Origin: Roseateles_B sp041905785 | GTDB lineage: Bacteria > Pseudomonadota > Gammaproteobacteria > Burkholderiales > Burkholderiaceae_C | Length of the DNA stretch: 64,000 bases | Assembly: GCA_041905785.1 (NCBI GenBank) | Contig: JAYRKJ010000017.1 | Span: forward strand, 1-64,000 | Direction: 5' to 3' | Part shown: piece by piece, positions 42,563-50,148 of the stretch | Numbering within the stretch: the first letter of the stretch is position 1 | Layout of the letters: every line of letters starts with the position of its first letter | Position numbers and translations under genes: made by a program | Notes under the pieces: model-generated | Seen by the model: the letters and a program-made list of their open reading frames with translations, nothing else | What the model was told of the DNA's origin: nothing | The model's database searches: none

Positions 42563-43006
42563 ATGAATCTCATCCAACAAGGGTCCTTTTTAACCCTGCA
42601 CTACCGTCTGGCTGGCCCCGATGGGGCGGACATCGTCAATACCTTTGACGACAAGCCGGCCACCCTATCCCTGGGGGCGGGGCAGCTCGCACCGGCGATC
42701 GAAGCACGCCTGATCGGACTTGCCGAGGGCACGCATACGCGCTTCGAGCTGGCCGCCGGTGAAGCCTTCGGCGAGCGCAATCCCGACATGCTGCAGCGGG
42801 TCAAGCGCGCCCTGCTGGATGAGCTGGGTGATCCGGATCAGACCTATGCCGTGGGCGACGTGATCGAGTTCCCGACGCCCGACGGCGCAGGCAGCTATGC
42901 CGGCCTGGTGCGCGAGATTGGTGATGATTGGCTGTTGTTTGACTTCAATCACCCGCTGGCCGGTCAGCCGGTGAGCTTTGAAGTCCAGATCATCGGGGTG
43001 CTGTGA
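42563..43006 (+). CDS. slpA: FKBP-type peptidyl-prolyl isomerase SlpA
   Basis: 147 residues. Short FKBP with an inserted flap: LTLHYRLAGPDGADIVNTFD, LSLGAGQLAPAIEARLIGLAEG, AGEAFGERNPDMLQRVKR and the C-terminal FDFNHPLAGQPVSFEVQIIG typical of SlpA/SlyD. Folding catalyst/chaperone. Its stop shares a base with the ispH start, the usual slpA-ispH pair. Confidence 0.93.
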   Translation: MNLIQQGSFLTLHYRLAGPDGADIVNTFDDKPATLSLGAGQLAPAIEARLIGLAEGTHTRFELAAGEAFGERNPDMLQRVKRALLDELGDPDQTYAVGDVIEFPTPDGAGSYAGLVREIGDDWLLFDFNHPLAGQPVSFEVQIIGVL

Positions 43007-43989
43007 TGAGCGAGCAGGCCCTGCAGTCCCTGGGAGAAGTCGTGCTGGCCGAGCCTCGCGGTTTCTGCGCGGGCGTGGACCGGGCGATCGAGATCGTCGA
43101 GCGAGCCCTGCAGAAGTTCGGCGCGCCCATCTATGTGCGCCACGAGATCGTGCACAACACCTTCGTGGTCAATGACCTGAAGGCCAAGGGCGCCATTTTC
43201 ATCGAAGACCTGGCCGAGGTGCCGCCTGGCGCCACGCTCATCTTCAGCGCCCACGGCGTGAGCCAGGCGGTGCGCCAGGAAGCGGCCCAGCGCGGCTTCC
43301 AGGTCTATGACGCGACCTGCCCGCTGGTCACCAAGGTGCATGTCGAAGTCGCCAAGCTGCACCGCGAGGGCTATGAGTTCATCATGATCGGCCACAAGGG
43401 ACACCCGGAGGTCGAAGGCACCATGGGCCAGCTCAGCGACGGCATCTACCTCGTGGAAGAGGTGGCCGACGTGCCCCATGTGCGTGTGAAGGATCCGGCC
43501 AGGCTGGCGGTGGTCACCCAGACGACCTTGAGCGTGGACGATGCGGCCGAGATTCTGGCGGCGGTGAAGCAGCACTTCCCGCTGGTCCGCGAGCCCAAGA
43601 AGCAGGACATTTGCTACGCCACGCAGAACCGTCAGGACGCCGTCAAGCTGCTGGCGCCCCAGGTGGATGTGGTGATCGTGGTGGGCAGCCCCACCAGCTC
43701 CAACAGCAATCGCCTGCGCGAGCTGGCCGAGCGGCTGGGCACGCCGGCCTATATGGTCGACGGCGCTGAAGACCTGCAAGCCGCCTGGTTCGAGGGCCGG
43801 CAGCGTGTGGGCCTGACGGCCGGCGCGTCGGCGCCCGACGTGCTCGTGCAGGCCGTGATCGCCCGCCTGCGCGCCCTGGGCGCCACCACGGTGCGCAGCC
43901 TGCCCGGCGTGGAAGAGCATGTGCGCTTCCCGCTGCCCTTGGGACTGGGTGACAAGTCCATGGCGGAGCATGCGGCTTCCCGATCTTGA
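43006..43989 (+). CDS. ispH: 4-hydroxy-3-methylbut-2-enyl diphosphate reductase
   Basis: 327 residues. Last step of the MEP isoprenoid pathway. The three cluster-binding Cys motifs are present: PRGFCAGVDRAIEIV, DATCPLVTKVHVEV and KKQDICYATQNRQ, plus the acid motif VGSPTSSNSNRL. Start ATG 43006, with a GTG directly before it as alternative. Coupled to slpA. Confidence 0.96.
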   Translation: MSEQALQSLGEVVLAEPRGFCAGVDRAIEIVERALQKFGAPIYVRHEIVHNTFVVNDLKAKGAIFIEDLAEVPPGATLIFSAHGVSQAVRQEAAQRGFQVYDATCPLVTKVHVEVAKLHREGYEFIMIGHKGHPEVEGTMGQLSDGIYLVEEVADVPHVRVKDPARLAVVTQTTLSVDDAAEILAAVKQHFPLVREPKKQDICYATQNRQDAVKLLAPQVDVVIVVGSPTSSNSNRLRELAERLGTPAYMVDGAEDLQAAWFEGRQRVGLTAGASAPDVLVQAVIARLRALGATTVRSLPGVEEHVRFPLPLGLGDKSMAEHAASRS

Positions 43990-44089
43990 CGCTGCCCCGC
44001 CGTTGACGGCCGCTTGACCACCCTTCGGGGGCGCGCCTGAGCTAGCGCGCCCCGTGCCTAGAATTCCCTCCCCTGAGACGAGGACCCCC

Positions 44090-45385
44090 ATGCTTGACCT
44101 GACCCTGCTGCGCAAGGACCTGGACGCCGTCATCGCGCGTCTGCAAAGCCGCAAGAACCCGCAAACCTTTCTTGACGTCGAGCGCTTCAAGGCCCTGGAG
44201 GCCGAGCGCAAGGCCGTGCAGACGCGCACCGAGGAACTGCAGGCGCGCCGCAATGCCTTGTCCAAGCAGATCGGCATGAAGAAGGGCAAGGGCGAAGATG
44301 CCTCGGTGGAGATGGCCGAGGTCGGTGGCATCGGCGACGAACTGAAGGCCGGTGCCGAGCGCCTGGACGCCATCCAGCAGGAGCTGAGCGCCATGCTGAT
44401 GAGCGTGCCCAATCTGCCGCACGAGTCCGTGCCGGCGGGCGCTGATGAAACCGGCAACGTCGAGGTCCGCCGCTGGGGCACGCCCAAGACCTTCGACTTC
44501 GAGCTGAAGGACCACGTCGACCTGGGCGCTCCGCTGGGCCTGGACTTCGAAACCGGCGCCAAGCTCAGCGGCTCGCGCTTCACCTTCTTGAAGGGGCCGG
44601 CCGCGCGCCTGCATCGTGCCCTGGCTCAATTCATGCTGGACGTGCAGACCGGCGAGCATGGCTACACCGAGTGCTACACGCCCTACATCGTCAACCGCGA
44701 AGTGCTGGAGGGCACTGGCCAACTGCCCAAGTTCAAGGAAGACATGTTCTGGGTGCTTCGCGGCGGCGACGATCAGGTGGCCGAGCAGTACCTGATCTCG
44801 ACCTCCGAGATTTCGTTGACCAACACCGTGCGCGAGCAAGTGCTGGACGCGGCGCAACTGCCCATCAAGCTCACCGCCCACAGCCCATGCTTCCGTTCGG
44901 AGGCGGGCAGTGCCGGCCGCGACACCCGCGGCCTGATTCGCCAGCATCAGTTCGACAAGGTCGAGATGGTGCAGATCGTCCACCCCGAGAAGAGCTACCA
45001 GGCCCTGGACGAAATGGTGGGTCATGCCGAGGCCATCCTCCAGAAGCTGGGCCTTCCGTACCGCGTGATGAGCCTGTGCACGGGCGACATGGGCTTTGGT
45101 GCGGCCAAGACCTATGACCTCGAGGTGTGGGTGCCTGCGCAGGGTGTCTACCGCGAGATCAGCTCCTGCTCGAACTGCGAGGCCTTCCAGGCACGCCGCA
45201 TGCAGGCGCGCTTCAAGAATGCCCAAGGCAAGAACGAGCTGGTCCACACCCTCAATGGTTCCGGTCTGGCCGTGGGCCGCACGCTGGTGGCGGTGCTGGA
45301 GAACTACCAGAACGCCGATGGCAGCGTCACGGTACCCGAGGTGCTGCGACCCTATCTGGGCGGCCTGACCCTGCTGAAGGCCTGA
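44090..45385 (+). CDS. serS: Seryl-tRNA synthetase
   Basis: 431 residues from ATG 44090 (MLDLTLLRKDLDAVI). N-terminal tRNA-binding coiled coil (residues about 30-105, rich in Glu/Lys/Ala), class II core with motif 2 (SPCFRSEAGSAGRDTRGLIR, then QFDKVE) and motif 3 (LNGSGLAVGRTLVAVLENYQ). Followed 98 bp later by a tRNA-Ser gene. Confidence 0.97.
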   Translation: MLDLTLLRKDLDAVIARLQSRKNPQTFLDVERFKALEAERKAVQTRTEELQARRNALSKQIGMKKGKGEDASVEMAEVGGIGDELKAGAERLDAIQQELSAMLMSVPNLPHESVPAGADETGNVEVRRWGTPKTFDFELKDHVDLGAPLGLDFETGAKLSGSRFTFLKGPAARLHRALAQFMLDVQTGEHGYTECYTPYIVNREVLEGTGQLPKFKEDMFWVLRGGDDQVAEQYLISTSEISLTNTVREQVLDAAQLPIKLTAHSPCFRSEAGSAGRDTRGLIRQHQFDKVEMVQIVHPEKSYQALDEMVGHAEAILQKLGLPYRVMSLCTGDMGFGAAKTYDLEVWVPAQGVYREISSCSNCEAFQARRMQARFKNAQGKNELVHTLNGSGLAVGRTLVAVLENYQNADGSVTVPEVLRPYLGGLTLLKA

Positions 45386-45415
45386 ACTTTTTTTCTATCA
45401 TCAGGCTGGAAATGC

Positions 45416-45443
45416 TTGGTAGGCAGGAAAATGCCGCTATACT
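45416..45443 (+). promoter_or_regulatory. Promoter of tRNA-Ser
   Basis: TTGGTA (45416-45421) and TATACT (45438-45443) with a 16-bp spacer, 40 bp upstream of the mature tRNA. Good match to sigma-70 hexamers. Confidence 0.7.
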
Positions 45444-45483
45444 AGTGGGCTTACTCGCTAACAACCACGCGAGCACCGAATCA

Positions 45484-45574
<91 letters not shown>

Positions 45575-45600
45575 AAATGCCTTGTCTAGCAAGGACTTGA

Positions 45601-45634
45601 GAAGCCCGCAGCAAGCGGGCTTCTTTGTTTTCTG
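45601..45634 (+). terminator. Intrinsic terminator after tRNA-Ser
   Basis: GAAGCCCGC and GCGGGCTTC form a 9-bp stem with a 5-nt loop, followed by TTTGTTTT. It ends the tRNA-Ser transcript and faces the integrase gene. Confidence 0.8.
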
Positions 45635-45669
45635 CCGACCCATCGGACCAGCTTGTGCGGGGATTCTCG

Positions 45670-46641
45670 TCAGGCCCTTCGGCCAATCTTCGCCACAGCA
45701 TCAGCCAGGGTCTGGTGCTGCAGGTGGCTGTACCGCTTCGTGGACCTCGGGTCTTTGTGACCCAGAACCGCCCCTACAGTGAACAGGTCCACATCGGCAT
45801 TGATCATCTCGCTGGCCGCGCTGTGGCGCAGGTCATGTAGGTGGATGTGCTCCATGCCGCAGGCCCTCCTGGCCCGCTGCCAGCCGCGCTGCAGGGTGCT
45901 TTCCGGAGTGGTAAGGGGGAGATGGCGTAGGCAAGTGCTGATACGTGGATGGACCGGGATGCTACGGCGGTCGCCGTTCTTCGTGTCTGCCAGGTGCAGG
46001 GCCCCATCCGCCACGGTGGCCCGCAGAATCTCCCCCAGGCGCATTCCGGTGTAGAACGCTGTGCGGATCAGTACCCGCACATCGTGACGATCCGCGGCCC
46101 TGGCCAGCTGCAGCATCTGCTTGCGGGTAGCGTAGACATGCCGCTCATTGCGAACTGTCGGGAGCTGCATTCTGGTGGTTGGATCGCTCTCGCACAGGCC
46201 ATGTCGCCTCCATGCCCAGCGGCATGCGGCCTTCAGTAGCGCCAGGCGCTGGTGCACTGTGGCGTCGGACAGCTTCTTGCCCTCCCGGACGCCGTCCCGC
46301 GTCTCGTTGATCAGCCTGGCTACTGCCGGCAGCTCGTCCAAGGTCTTCCCGGTATAGGCCCAGGCGATAGCGGCCAGGTTCTCGCGCGCGCCGATGAACG
46401 ACTTCAGGTGTGTCTTGTCCTGCAGGTACAGCAGGACAGCGGCATCAATAAGGGCTACTGGGCGCTCTACACCAGTTGCAACCGCGTAGAGGCGCCCCGA
46501 CTCTTTGCGGTCGAAGGCGTCTGCCTGGGCTTGACTCCAGCCCTTCGGAAGTAGGCGGCTAGCCCGCTGTCGGCGGCCTTCAATGACGCGGTCAAATTCG
46601 TAGCGCCAGCGCTTATTTCTGGAGTCCCAGCGGATCGGCAT
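45670..46641 (-). CDS. int: Tyrosine-type phage integrase
   Basis: 323 residues. Arm/core region (MPIRWDSRNKRWRYEFDRVI) and a catalytic domain with Arg in AFYTGMRLGEILRA, the HxxR box HLHDLRHSAASEMINA and the nucleophile Tyr in DPRSTKRYSHLQHQTL. The gene reads toward tRNA-Ser and ends about 95 bp from it, which is standard for tRNA-targeting integrases. Its 5' end overlaps the excisionase-like frame by about 175 bp in a different frame. Confidence 0.93.
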   Translation of the reverse strand: MPIRWDSRNKRWRYEFDRVIEGRRQRASRLLPKGWSQAQADAFDRKESGRLYAVATGVERPVALIDAAVLLYLQDKTHLKSFIGARENLAAIAWAYTGKTLDELPAVARLINETRDGVREGKKLSDATVHQRLALLKAACRWAWRRHGLCESDPTTRMQLPTVRNERHVYATRKQMLQLARAADRHDVRVLIRTAFYTGMRLGEILRATVADGALHLADTKNGDRRSIPVHPRISTCLRHLPLTTPESTLQRGWQRARRACGMEHIHLHDLRHSAASEMINADVDLFTVGAVLGHKDPRSTKRYSHLQHQTLADAVAKIGRRA

Positions 46642-46787
46642 GATGTTCGGTAGGTGTCAACGTCAGCGGGGTCAAATCGTACAGCGCGGCCGAACCTGAA
46701 CCCCGGCAGGGCCCCGCTGGCATGCAGTTCGTAGACCTTGCGGGCGCTTATGCCCAGCGCAGCGCCTACTTCGGCAGCTTTCAGCAT
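46467..46787 (-). CDS. Excisionase / AlpA-like helix-turn-helix protein
   Basis: 106 residues beginning MLKAAEVGAALGISARKVYE followed by the winged-helix pattern LHASGALPGFRFGRAVRFDP, typical of HTH_17/Xis proteins. Ribosome-binding site AAGGAGG. The conserved part ends near residue 55; the remaining half overlaps the integrase start and looks unconserved. Xis normally steers the integrase toward excision. A 24-codon frame (46781-46855) overlaps its start and may only couple translation. Confidence 0.75.
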   Translation of the reverse strand: MLKAAEVGAALGISARKVYELHASGALPGFRFGRAVRFDPADVDTYRTSCRSAGTPEISAGATNLTASLKAADSGLAAYFRRAGVKPRQTPSTAKSRGASTRLQLV

Positions 46788-46851
46788 GGAAGTGGGCCTC
46801 CTTGCTTTCGGGAGGCGCCTTCAGATCCTGGGAACGCAACGATCTTGTCTG

Positions 46852-47022
46852 TCATGGCTGCTCCTTCCTGGCTGCGCGCGAGGCTGCCTCACGCGCCAGC
46901 CGCATCGCATCTGGCTTGGAAGCGAGCCATTTGCTCAGGTCTTTGGATTCGTCCTGCAGCATGTGGCCGCCCAAACCGGTTGCGGTCTTGCCGTTCACGT
47001 CGTGGCGGGCTTGCTGGCTCAT
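46852..47022 (-). CDS. Small phage protein (56 aa)
   Basis: 56 residues, MSQQARHDVNGKTATGLGGH and then a basic, helical tail (REAASRAARKEQP). Strong ribosome-binding site (GGAAGGAG, 5 bp before the ATG) and position in the leftward operon 2 bp after the stop of the next gene support it. No recognisable function; perhaps a small DNA-binding accessory. Too short to say more. Confidence 0.5.
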   Translation of the reverse strand: MSQQARHDVNGKTATGLGGHMLQDESKDLSKWLASKPDAMRLAREAASRAARKEQP

Positions 47023-47024
47023 CC

Positions 47025-47648
47025 CTACTCCTTCCCTGCTGCGCGGGCGGCGTCAATGGCGGCCTTAAGCTGGCTCGCCTCGACTCCGCAACCTCCGTAG
47101 CCCAAATACTGCTGCAAGCCAGTCATGCAAGCCAGCGCTTGCTCGGCAGCGCTGAGCAGTTCCGCATCCTCCTTGTCCCGATCCTGCGAGGGGGCGGGGT
47201 GGGTGTAGAGCGTCCACATCATCCCGCCGAGAGCAGTCGGCGGGAATGCCTGCCCGCTCTTGCGGAACACCCCGGCGCTGCCGTCGCTGGGTTCGTAGTA
47301 GTGGCCGAATGGGGGCACCGGCCCCGCCTGCTGCTCTGCCTGCTTGGGGGCGGCGAGCAGCAACTCAATTTGATTCCACAGTTCAGTTGGCGTCTTGCGG
47401 CAGTGATATTCACCGTGGCATGCTGCTGTGGCACGTGCGTCGCCGTACGCGTCCACCAGATCCATGATGGCTTGCGTACGGCGATCGCTATCAAGCTGAG
47501 CACCTCCAGCCTGCTCTGCGGCGTGCTGGGAGAGGGCGGCGCCGGCCTTCCAGCAGCGGCGGGCAATCTCGTGGATGGTCAGGCTGCGTTCGCACAGCGA
47601 CAGGTACAGCGCCTCAAACGCTTCCAGATCGTCTTGAATGTTGCTCAT
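47025..47648 (-). CDS. Hypothetical phage protein
   Basis: 207 residues from ATG 47648 (MSNIQDDLEAFEALYLSLCE). Mostly helical and acidic, ending in a helical tail (QLKAAIDAARAAGKE). The central segment (ELWNQIELLLAAPKQAEQQA, PFGHYYEPSDGSAGVFRKS) resembles small phage proteins of unknown role. No catalytic motif is evident. In the leftward operon between the excisionase side and the DGR. Confidence 0.7.
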   Translation of the reverse strand: MSNIQDDLEAFEALYLSLCERSLTIHEIARRCWKAGAALSQHAAEQAGGAQLDSDRRTQAIMDLVDAYGDARATAACHGEYHCRKTPTELWNQIELLLAAPKQAEQQAGPVPPFGHYYEPSDGSAGVFRKSGQAFPPTALGGMMWTLYTHPAPSQDRDKEDAELLSAAEQALACMTGLQQYLGYGGCGVEASQLKAAIDAARAAGKE

Positions 47649-47649
47649 A

Positions 47650-47880
47650 TCAATCCCGCAGGTATTCGGTAGTTGTGTAGGCCGTCGTCCCTTCCAGCAG
47701 TTCGGCGCCGGTCGGAGTGATGACGACGGTGACGTGCGGATGGCGGTTGGCGCAAAGCCATTCAACAACCGGCCTCGTGACAGCCTCAAACGCTGCCCGC
47801 GCGTCTTGCGTGGCTTGGTTAGCTGAGGTCCACTGATCGCCACCAGTGGCGGCCAGAAATTCTCGGGATTGCTCGTCCAT
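47650..47880 (-). CDS. Hypothetical phage protein (76 aa)
   Basis: 76 residues from ATG 47880 (MDEQSREFLAATGGDQWTSA). Contains no known motif. It lies 20 bp after the reverse transcriptase stop and its stop is next to the start of the following gene. Acceptable codon usage and tight packing are the only support. Confidence 0.55.
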   Translation of the reverse strand: MDEQSREFLAATGGDQWTSANQATQDARAAFEAVTRPVVEWLCANRHPHVTVVITPTGAELLEGTTAYTTTEYLRD

Positions 47881-47900
47881 GTGATCTCCGAATGTGATGT

Positions 47901-49259
47901 TCACGACGCACTGCGCCTGAAGGTCTTTGTGAGGTCGGCTGCGACGCAATGGCCGCGCTTACGCAGAACGTTGGCCAGCCTGGCGCGCTCTGCATGGCTG
48001 TTCGTGGCCTGACGGAGTAGGCCAAAGTAGCTGTTTGCGATCTGGTGCAAGTCGGCCTCCTGCGCCTCAGCGGTACGCTGCAGGGCAGATGCCAGCGTGC
48101 GCGGCCGTGTGGTGCGCCGCCAGGGCTTGATGACCTGGCCGACGAAGTCGATGCCGCGACTGATCGGTTGCAGGATGGTCTTTTTCGGGTTCAGTTGCAG
48201 GTGCAGCTCGGCCAGCTTCTGCTCAATGCTGGCGTGCGCGGCCCGCAGCCACCGTGGGTCATCGTGCAGCAGCACGAAGTCATCGACGTAGCGCACATAG
48301 TGCGGCGCGCGGATCTTGTGCTTGACGTGCTGATCCAAGCCGTCCAGCAGCACGTTGGCGAAGAACTGCGACGACAGGTTACCGATCGGGAGGCTATGCC
48401 GGGCGGGCGCATTGAACAGGCTCTTGTGCGGCGGCACCAGGGCCAGCTCGCGGCGGCTCCCGCGCACGTCCACATCGGCGCGCGGGTCGTGCATCAGGAT
48501 CGTCTCGGCCAGGGCCAGCCACCAGGGCTCTGTGACCTTGCGCTCCAGCATCCCCATCAGCACCGCCTTGTCGATGCTGACGAAGAAGTTGGCCAGGTCG
48601 CACTTCAGGTAGCTGGCCGGCCGGCTCCAGTTCTGGGTGAGGCTGCGGACCTGGTGCTCCAGCCGGCGCGCCGCGTACAGCGTGCCGCGGCCCGGGATGC
48701 AGGCGCAGCTGTCGGCCACGAAGCTCGCGTGGAAGCGCGGCGCGATGCGGTTGTAGAGTAGGTGGTGGACGATGCGGTCGCGAAACTCGGCCGCCCAGAC
48801 CTCGCGCGGCCGCGGCCTGGTGATGACGAAGCAGATCGAGCGGCCCGGGCGATAGGCACCGCTGGCCAACTCGTCGTGGAGCTCGTAGAGGTTCTGCTCG
48901 GCCTGGGCCTCGAAGGCCTGCGCGCTGGCGCTGCTGCGCTTCGTGCGCCGGCAGTCGAGGTAGGCCTGCAGCAGGTCGTGGAACAGGTATGGATCTGCGG
49001 ACGGCTCGGGCCGCGCCTTCGGCGCTCTTGTGGTTGTTGTTCTGGTTGCCGTTGTTGAAGTTGCAGTTCCAGGCGTACGAGGCCCTGTCGCGCTATGAAG
49101 GCCACCGTCCCGAAGGCTCGCGCCGATCAGGATGGGAGCTGCACCGGACGCGGCCCGCGCACTGGCGGCGGTATCCGTGATGTGCATGTCGGTGGTCTCG
49201 TGAACCAGCGGCGCGACCAGATTCACTTTGCGCACGGGCATGATGGCCTTGACCGTCAT
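47901..49259 (-). CDS. DGR reverse transcriptase
   Basis: 452 residues. The catalytic box is YVRYVDDFVLL with Asp326 and Asp327, the first catalytic Asp is Asp221 (DLANFF), and the DGR-type block LPIGNLSSQFFANVLLDGLD is present. The recognisable RT fold begins only near residue 90 (PYLFHDLLQAYLD). The preceding 90 residues include a Thr-rich stretch encoded by the template repeat (residues 60-89). The ATG overlaps the avd stop by 4 bp, which suggests translation starts there, though a downstream non-ATG start is possible. Copies the template into mutated cDNA. Confidence 0.92.
   Translation of the reverse strand: MTVKAIMPVRKVNLVAPLVHETTDMHITDTAASARAASGAAPILIGASLRDGGLHSATGPRTPGTATSTTATRTTTTRAPKARPEPSADPYLFHDLLQAYLDCRRTKRSSASAQAFEAQAEQNLYELHDELASGAYRPGRSICFVITRPRPREVWAAEFRDRIVHHLLYNRIAPRFHASFVADSCACIPGRGTLYAARRLEHQVRSLTQNWSRPASYLKCDLANFFVSIDKAVLMGMLERKVTEPWWLALAETILMHDPRADVDVRGSRRELALVPPHKSLFNAPARHSLPIGNLSSQFFANVLLDGLDQHVKHKIRAPHYVRYVDDFVLLHDDPRWLRAAHASIEQKLAELHLQLNPKKTILQPISRGIDFVGQVIKPWRRTTRPRTLASALQRTAEAQEADLHQIANSYFGLLRQATNSHAERARLANVLRKRGHCVAADLTKTFRRSAS
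48993..49082 (-). repeat. DGR template repeat (TR)
   Basis: 90 bp. Its coding (minus) strand is full of AAC codons (reading in the target frame W-N-C-N-F-N-N-G-N-Q-N-N-N-H-K). Offset 668 bp from variable repeat 1 and 1173 bp from variable repeat 2. Ends with the GC-rich segment containing GCGCC-GAA-GGCGC, which is identical in all three copies. Lies inside the RT reading frame. Confidence 0.95.
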
Positions 49260-49618
49260 GCTGCAGGCGCCCTGTTCGCGGACTTGAGCCAGCCACCGGC
49301 CTGCTTCCCGATGGAGCCCAGCAGCTGGATCGAATCGGCCCAGAGCTTGGGCGAGACGTAGCGGCTGTCGAAGCTGACCCGCAGCAGCACCGTGACGGCG
49401 CGGTGCTTGGTCAGCAGCTCCTCGATGTGACCGGCCCGAACCTTGTGCTTCGAGGCGTTGGCCAGTGCCATCAGGTCGAGCATGTCGACGCAGTGCTGGG
49501 TGATCTTCTCGCCCAGCGAGCGCTTCATGCTGCGGGGCATCTGCTCCTGCACCTTCAGCGCGAGAGCGAGCAGGCTCGTCCCGGTGCGGTGGATCGGCAG
49601 TTCGTGATGCAGGGCCAT
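49256..49618 (-). CDS. avd: Avd-like accessory protein of the DGR
   Basis: 120 residues predicted as a four-helix bundle (LLALALKVQEQMPRSMKRSL, HCVDMLDLMALANASKHKVR, LLTKHRAVTVLLRVSFDSRY), basic overall, matching the small Avd/bAvd proteins that bind the DGR RT and RNA. Position between target gene and RT, with ATGA overlap to the RT, matches Bordetella phage BPP-1 order. It should be needed for cDNA synthesis and retrohoming. Confidence 0.85.
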   Translation of the reverse strand: MALHHELPIHRTGTSLLALALKVQEQMPRSMKRSLGEKITQHCVDMLDLMALANASKHKVRAGHIEELLTKHRAVTVLLRVSFDSRYVSPKLWADSIQLLGSIGKQAGGWLKSANRAPAA

Positions 49619-49649
49619 GTGGCGGGCTCAGTTCAAAGGATTGAAGGAC

Positions 49650-50114
49650 TCAAGGGTTCAATCTGCGGACGGCTCGGGCCGCGCCTTCGGCGCTCTTGCG
49701 GTAGCTGGTCTGGCTGCCGTCGTAGAAGTAGCAGAGCCAGGCGTACGAGGAGTTCTCTTCGTGCTGCTGGCAGGACCAGTGCCAGACGGGCTGCAGGTGC
49801 GGCTTGCAGTTCGAGAACAGCAAGGCCTGCTCCTGGCGGTTGGGCAGCGAGCCGCCGACGCTCTCGGCCCAGGCCATGGCGTCGTCCCAGTCCAGAGATT
49901 TGTCCGGCCGCTCGGCCATCAGCACCAGGTGGTGCAGCACATTGCCGTCGGCGTCCAGCACCGGGCCGGCGTAGTGCTCGCCCGGCTCCAGCGTGATCTC
50001 GACCGCGGGGATGCGGAGTTGGATCGGCGCGTGCTGCGCGCGCAGCTTCTCGATCAACTGGTCGGCCAGCGCCTTGAGCTGCCCTTCGGCGGCTTCGATG
50101 GTGAGTGCTTCCAT
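49650..50114 (-). CDS. DGR target protein 1 (DUF1566/C-type-lectin-like fold)
   Basis: 154 residues. C-terminal domain of DUF1566 type (DWDDAMAWAESVGGSLPNRQ, WHWSCQQHEENSSYAWLCYF, and AARAVRRLN), a C-type-lectin-like fold in which diversified residues line a binding face. Variable repeat 1 covers residues about 122-151. Template Asn codons have become Leu, Tyr, Tyr, Asp, Ser, Thr, Ser and Tyr, and the template His has become Arg. No signal peptide and no tail-fibre domain. GAGGAA ribosome-binding site. Confidence 0.9.
   Translation of the reverse strand: MEALTIEAAEGQLKALADQLIEKLRAQHAPIQLRIPAVEITLEPGEHYAGPVLDADGNVLHHLVLMAERPDKSLDWDDAMAWAESVGGSLPNRQEQALLFSNCKPHLQPVWHWSCQQHEENSSYAWLCYFYDGSQTSYRKSAEGAARAVRRLNP
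49661..49750 (-). repeat. DGR variable repeat 1 (VR1)
   Basis: 90 bp aligned with the template repeat without gaps. 10 mismatches, all where the template's coding strand has A; no mismatch at G, C or T. The first 38 bp on the plus strand (the 3' end of the repeat in coding sense) are identical to the template. Confidence 0.95.
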
Positions 50115-50148
50115 GGGGTTCCTCGGTAGGGTGAAAAGGACTGAAGGA

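Noticed and set aside
44030..44051. Terminator between ispH and serS
   Set aside because: GC-rich inverted repeat (GGCGCGC/GCGCGCC) without a T-run and only 38 bp before the serS start; evidence too weak.
42964..44583. 539-codon minus-strand frame antisense to ispH and serS
   Set aside because: Shadow frame over two well-supported genes; no domain.
47901..49259. Group II intron or retron reverse transcriptase
   Set aside because: No intron maturase domain or msr/msd-like structure; the TR/VR pairs and Avd neighbour identify it as a DGR enzyme.
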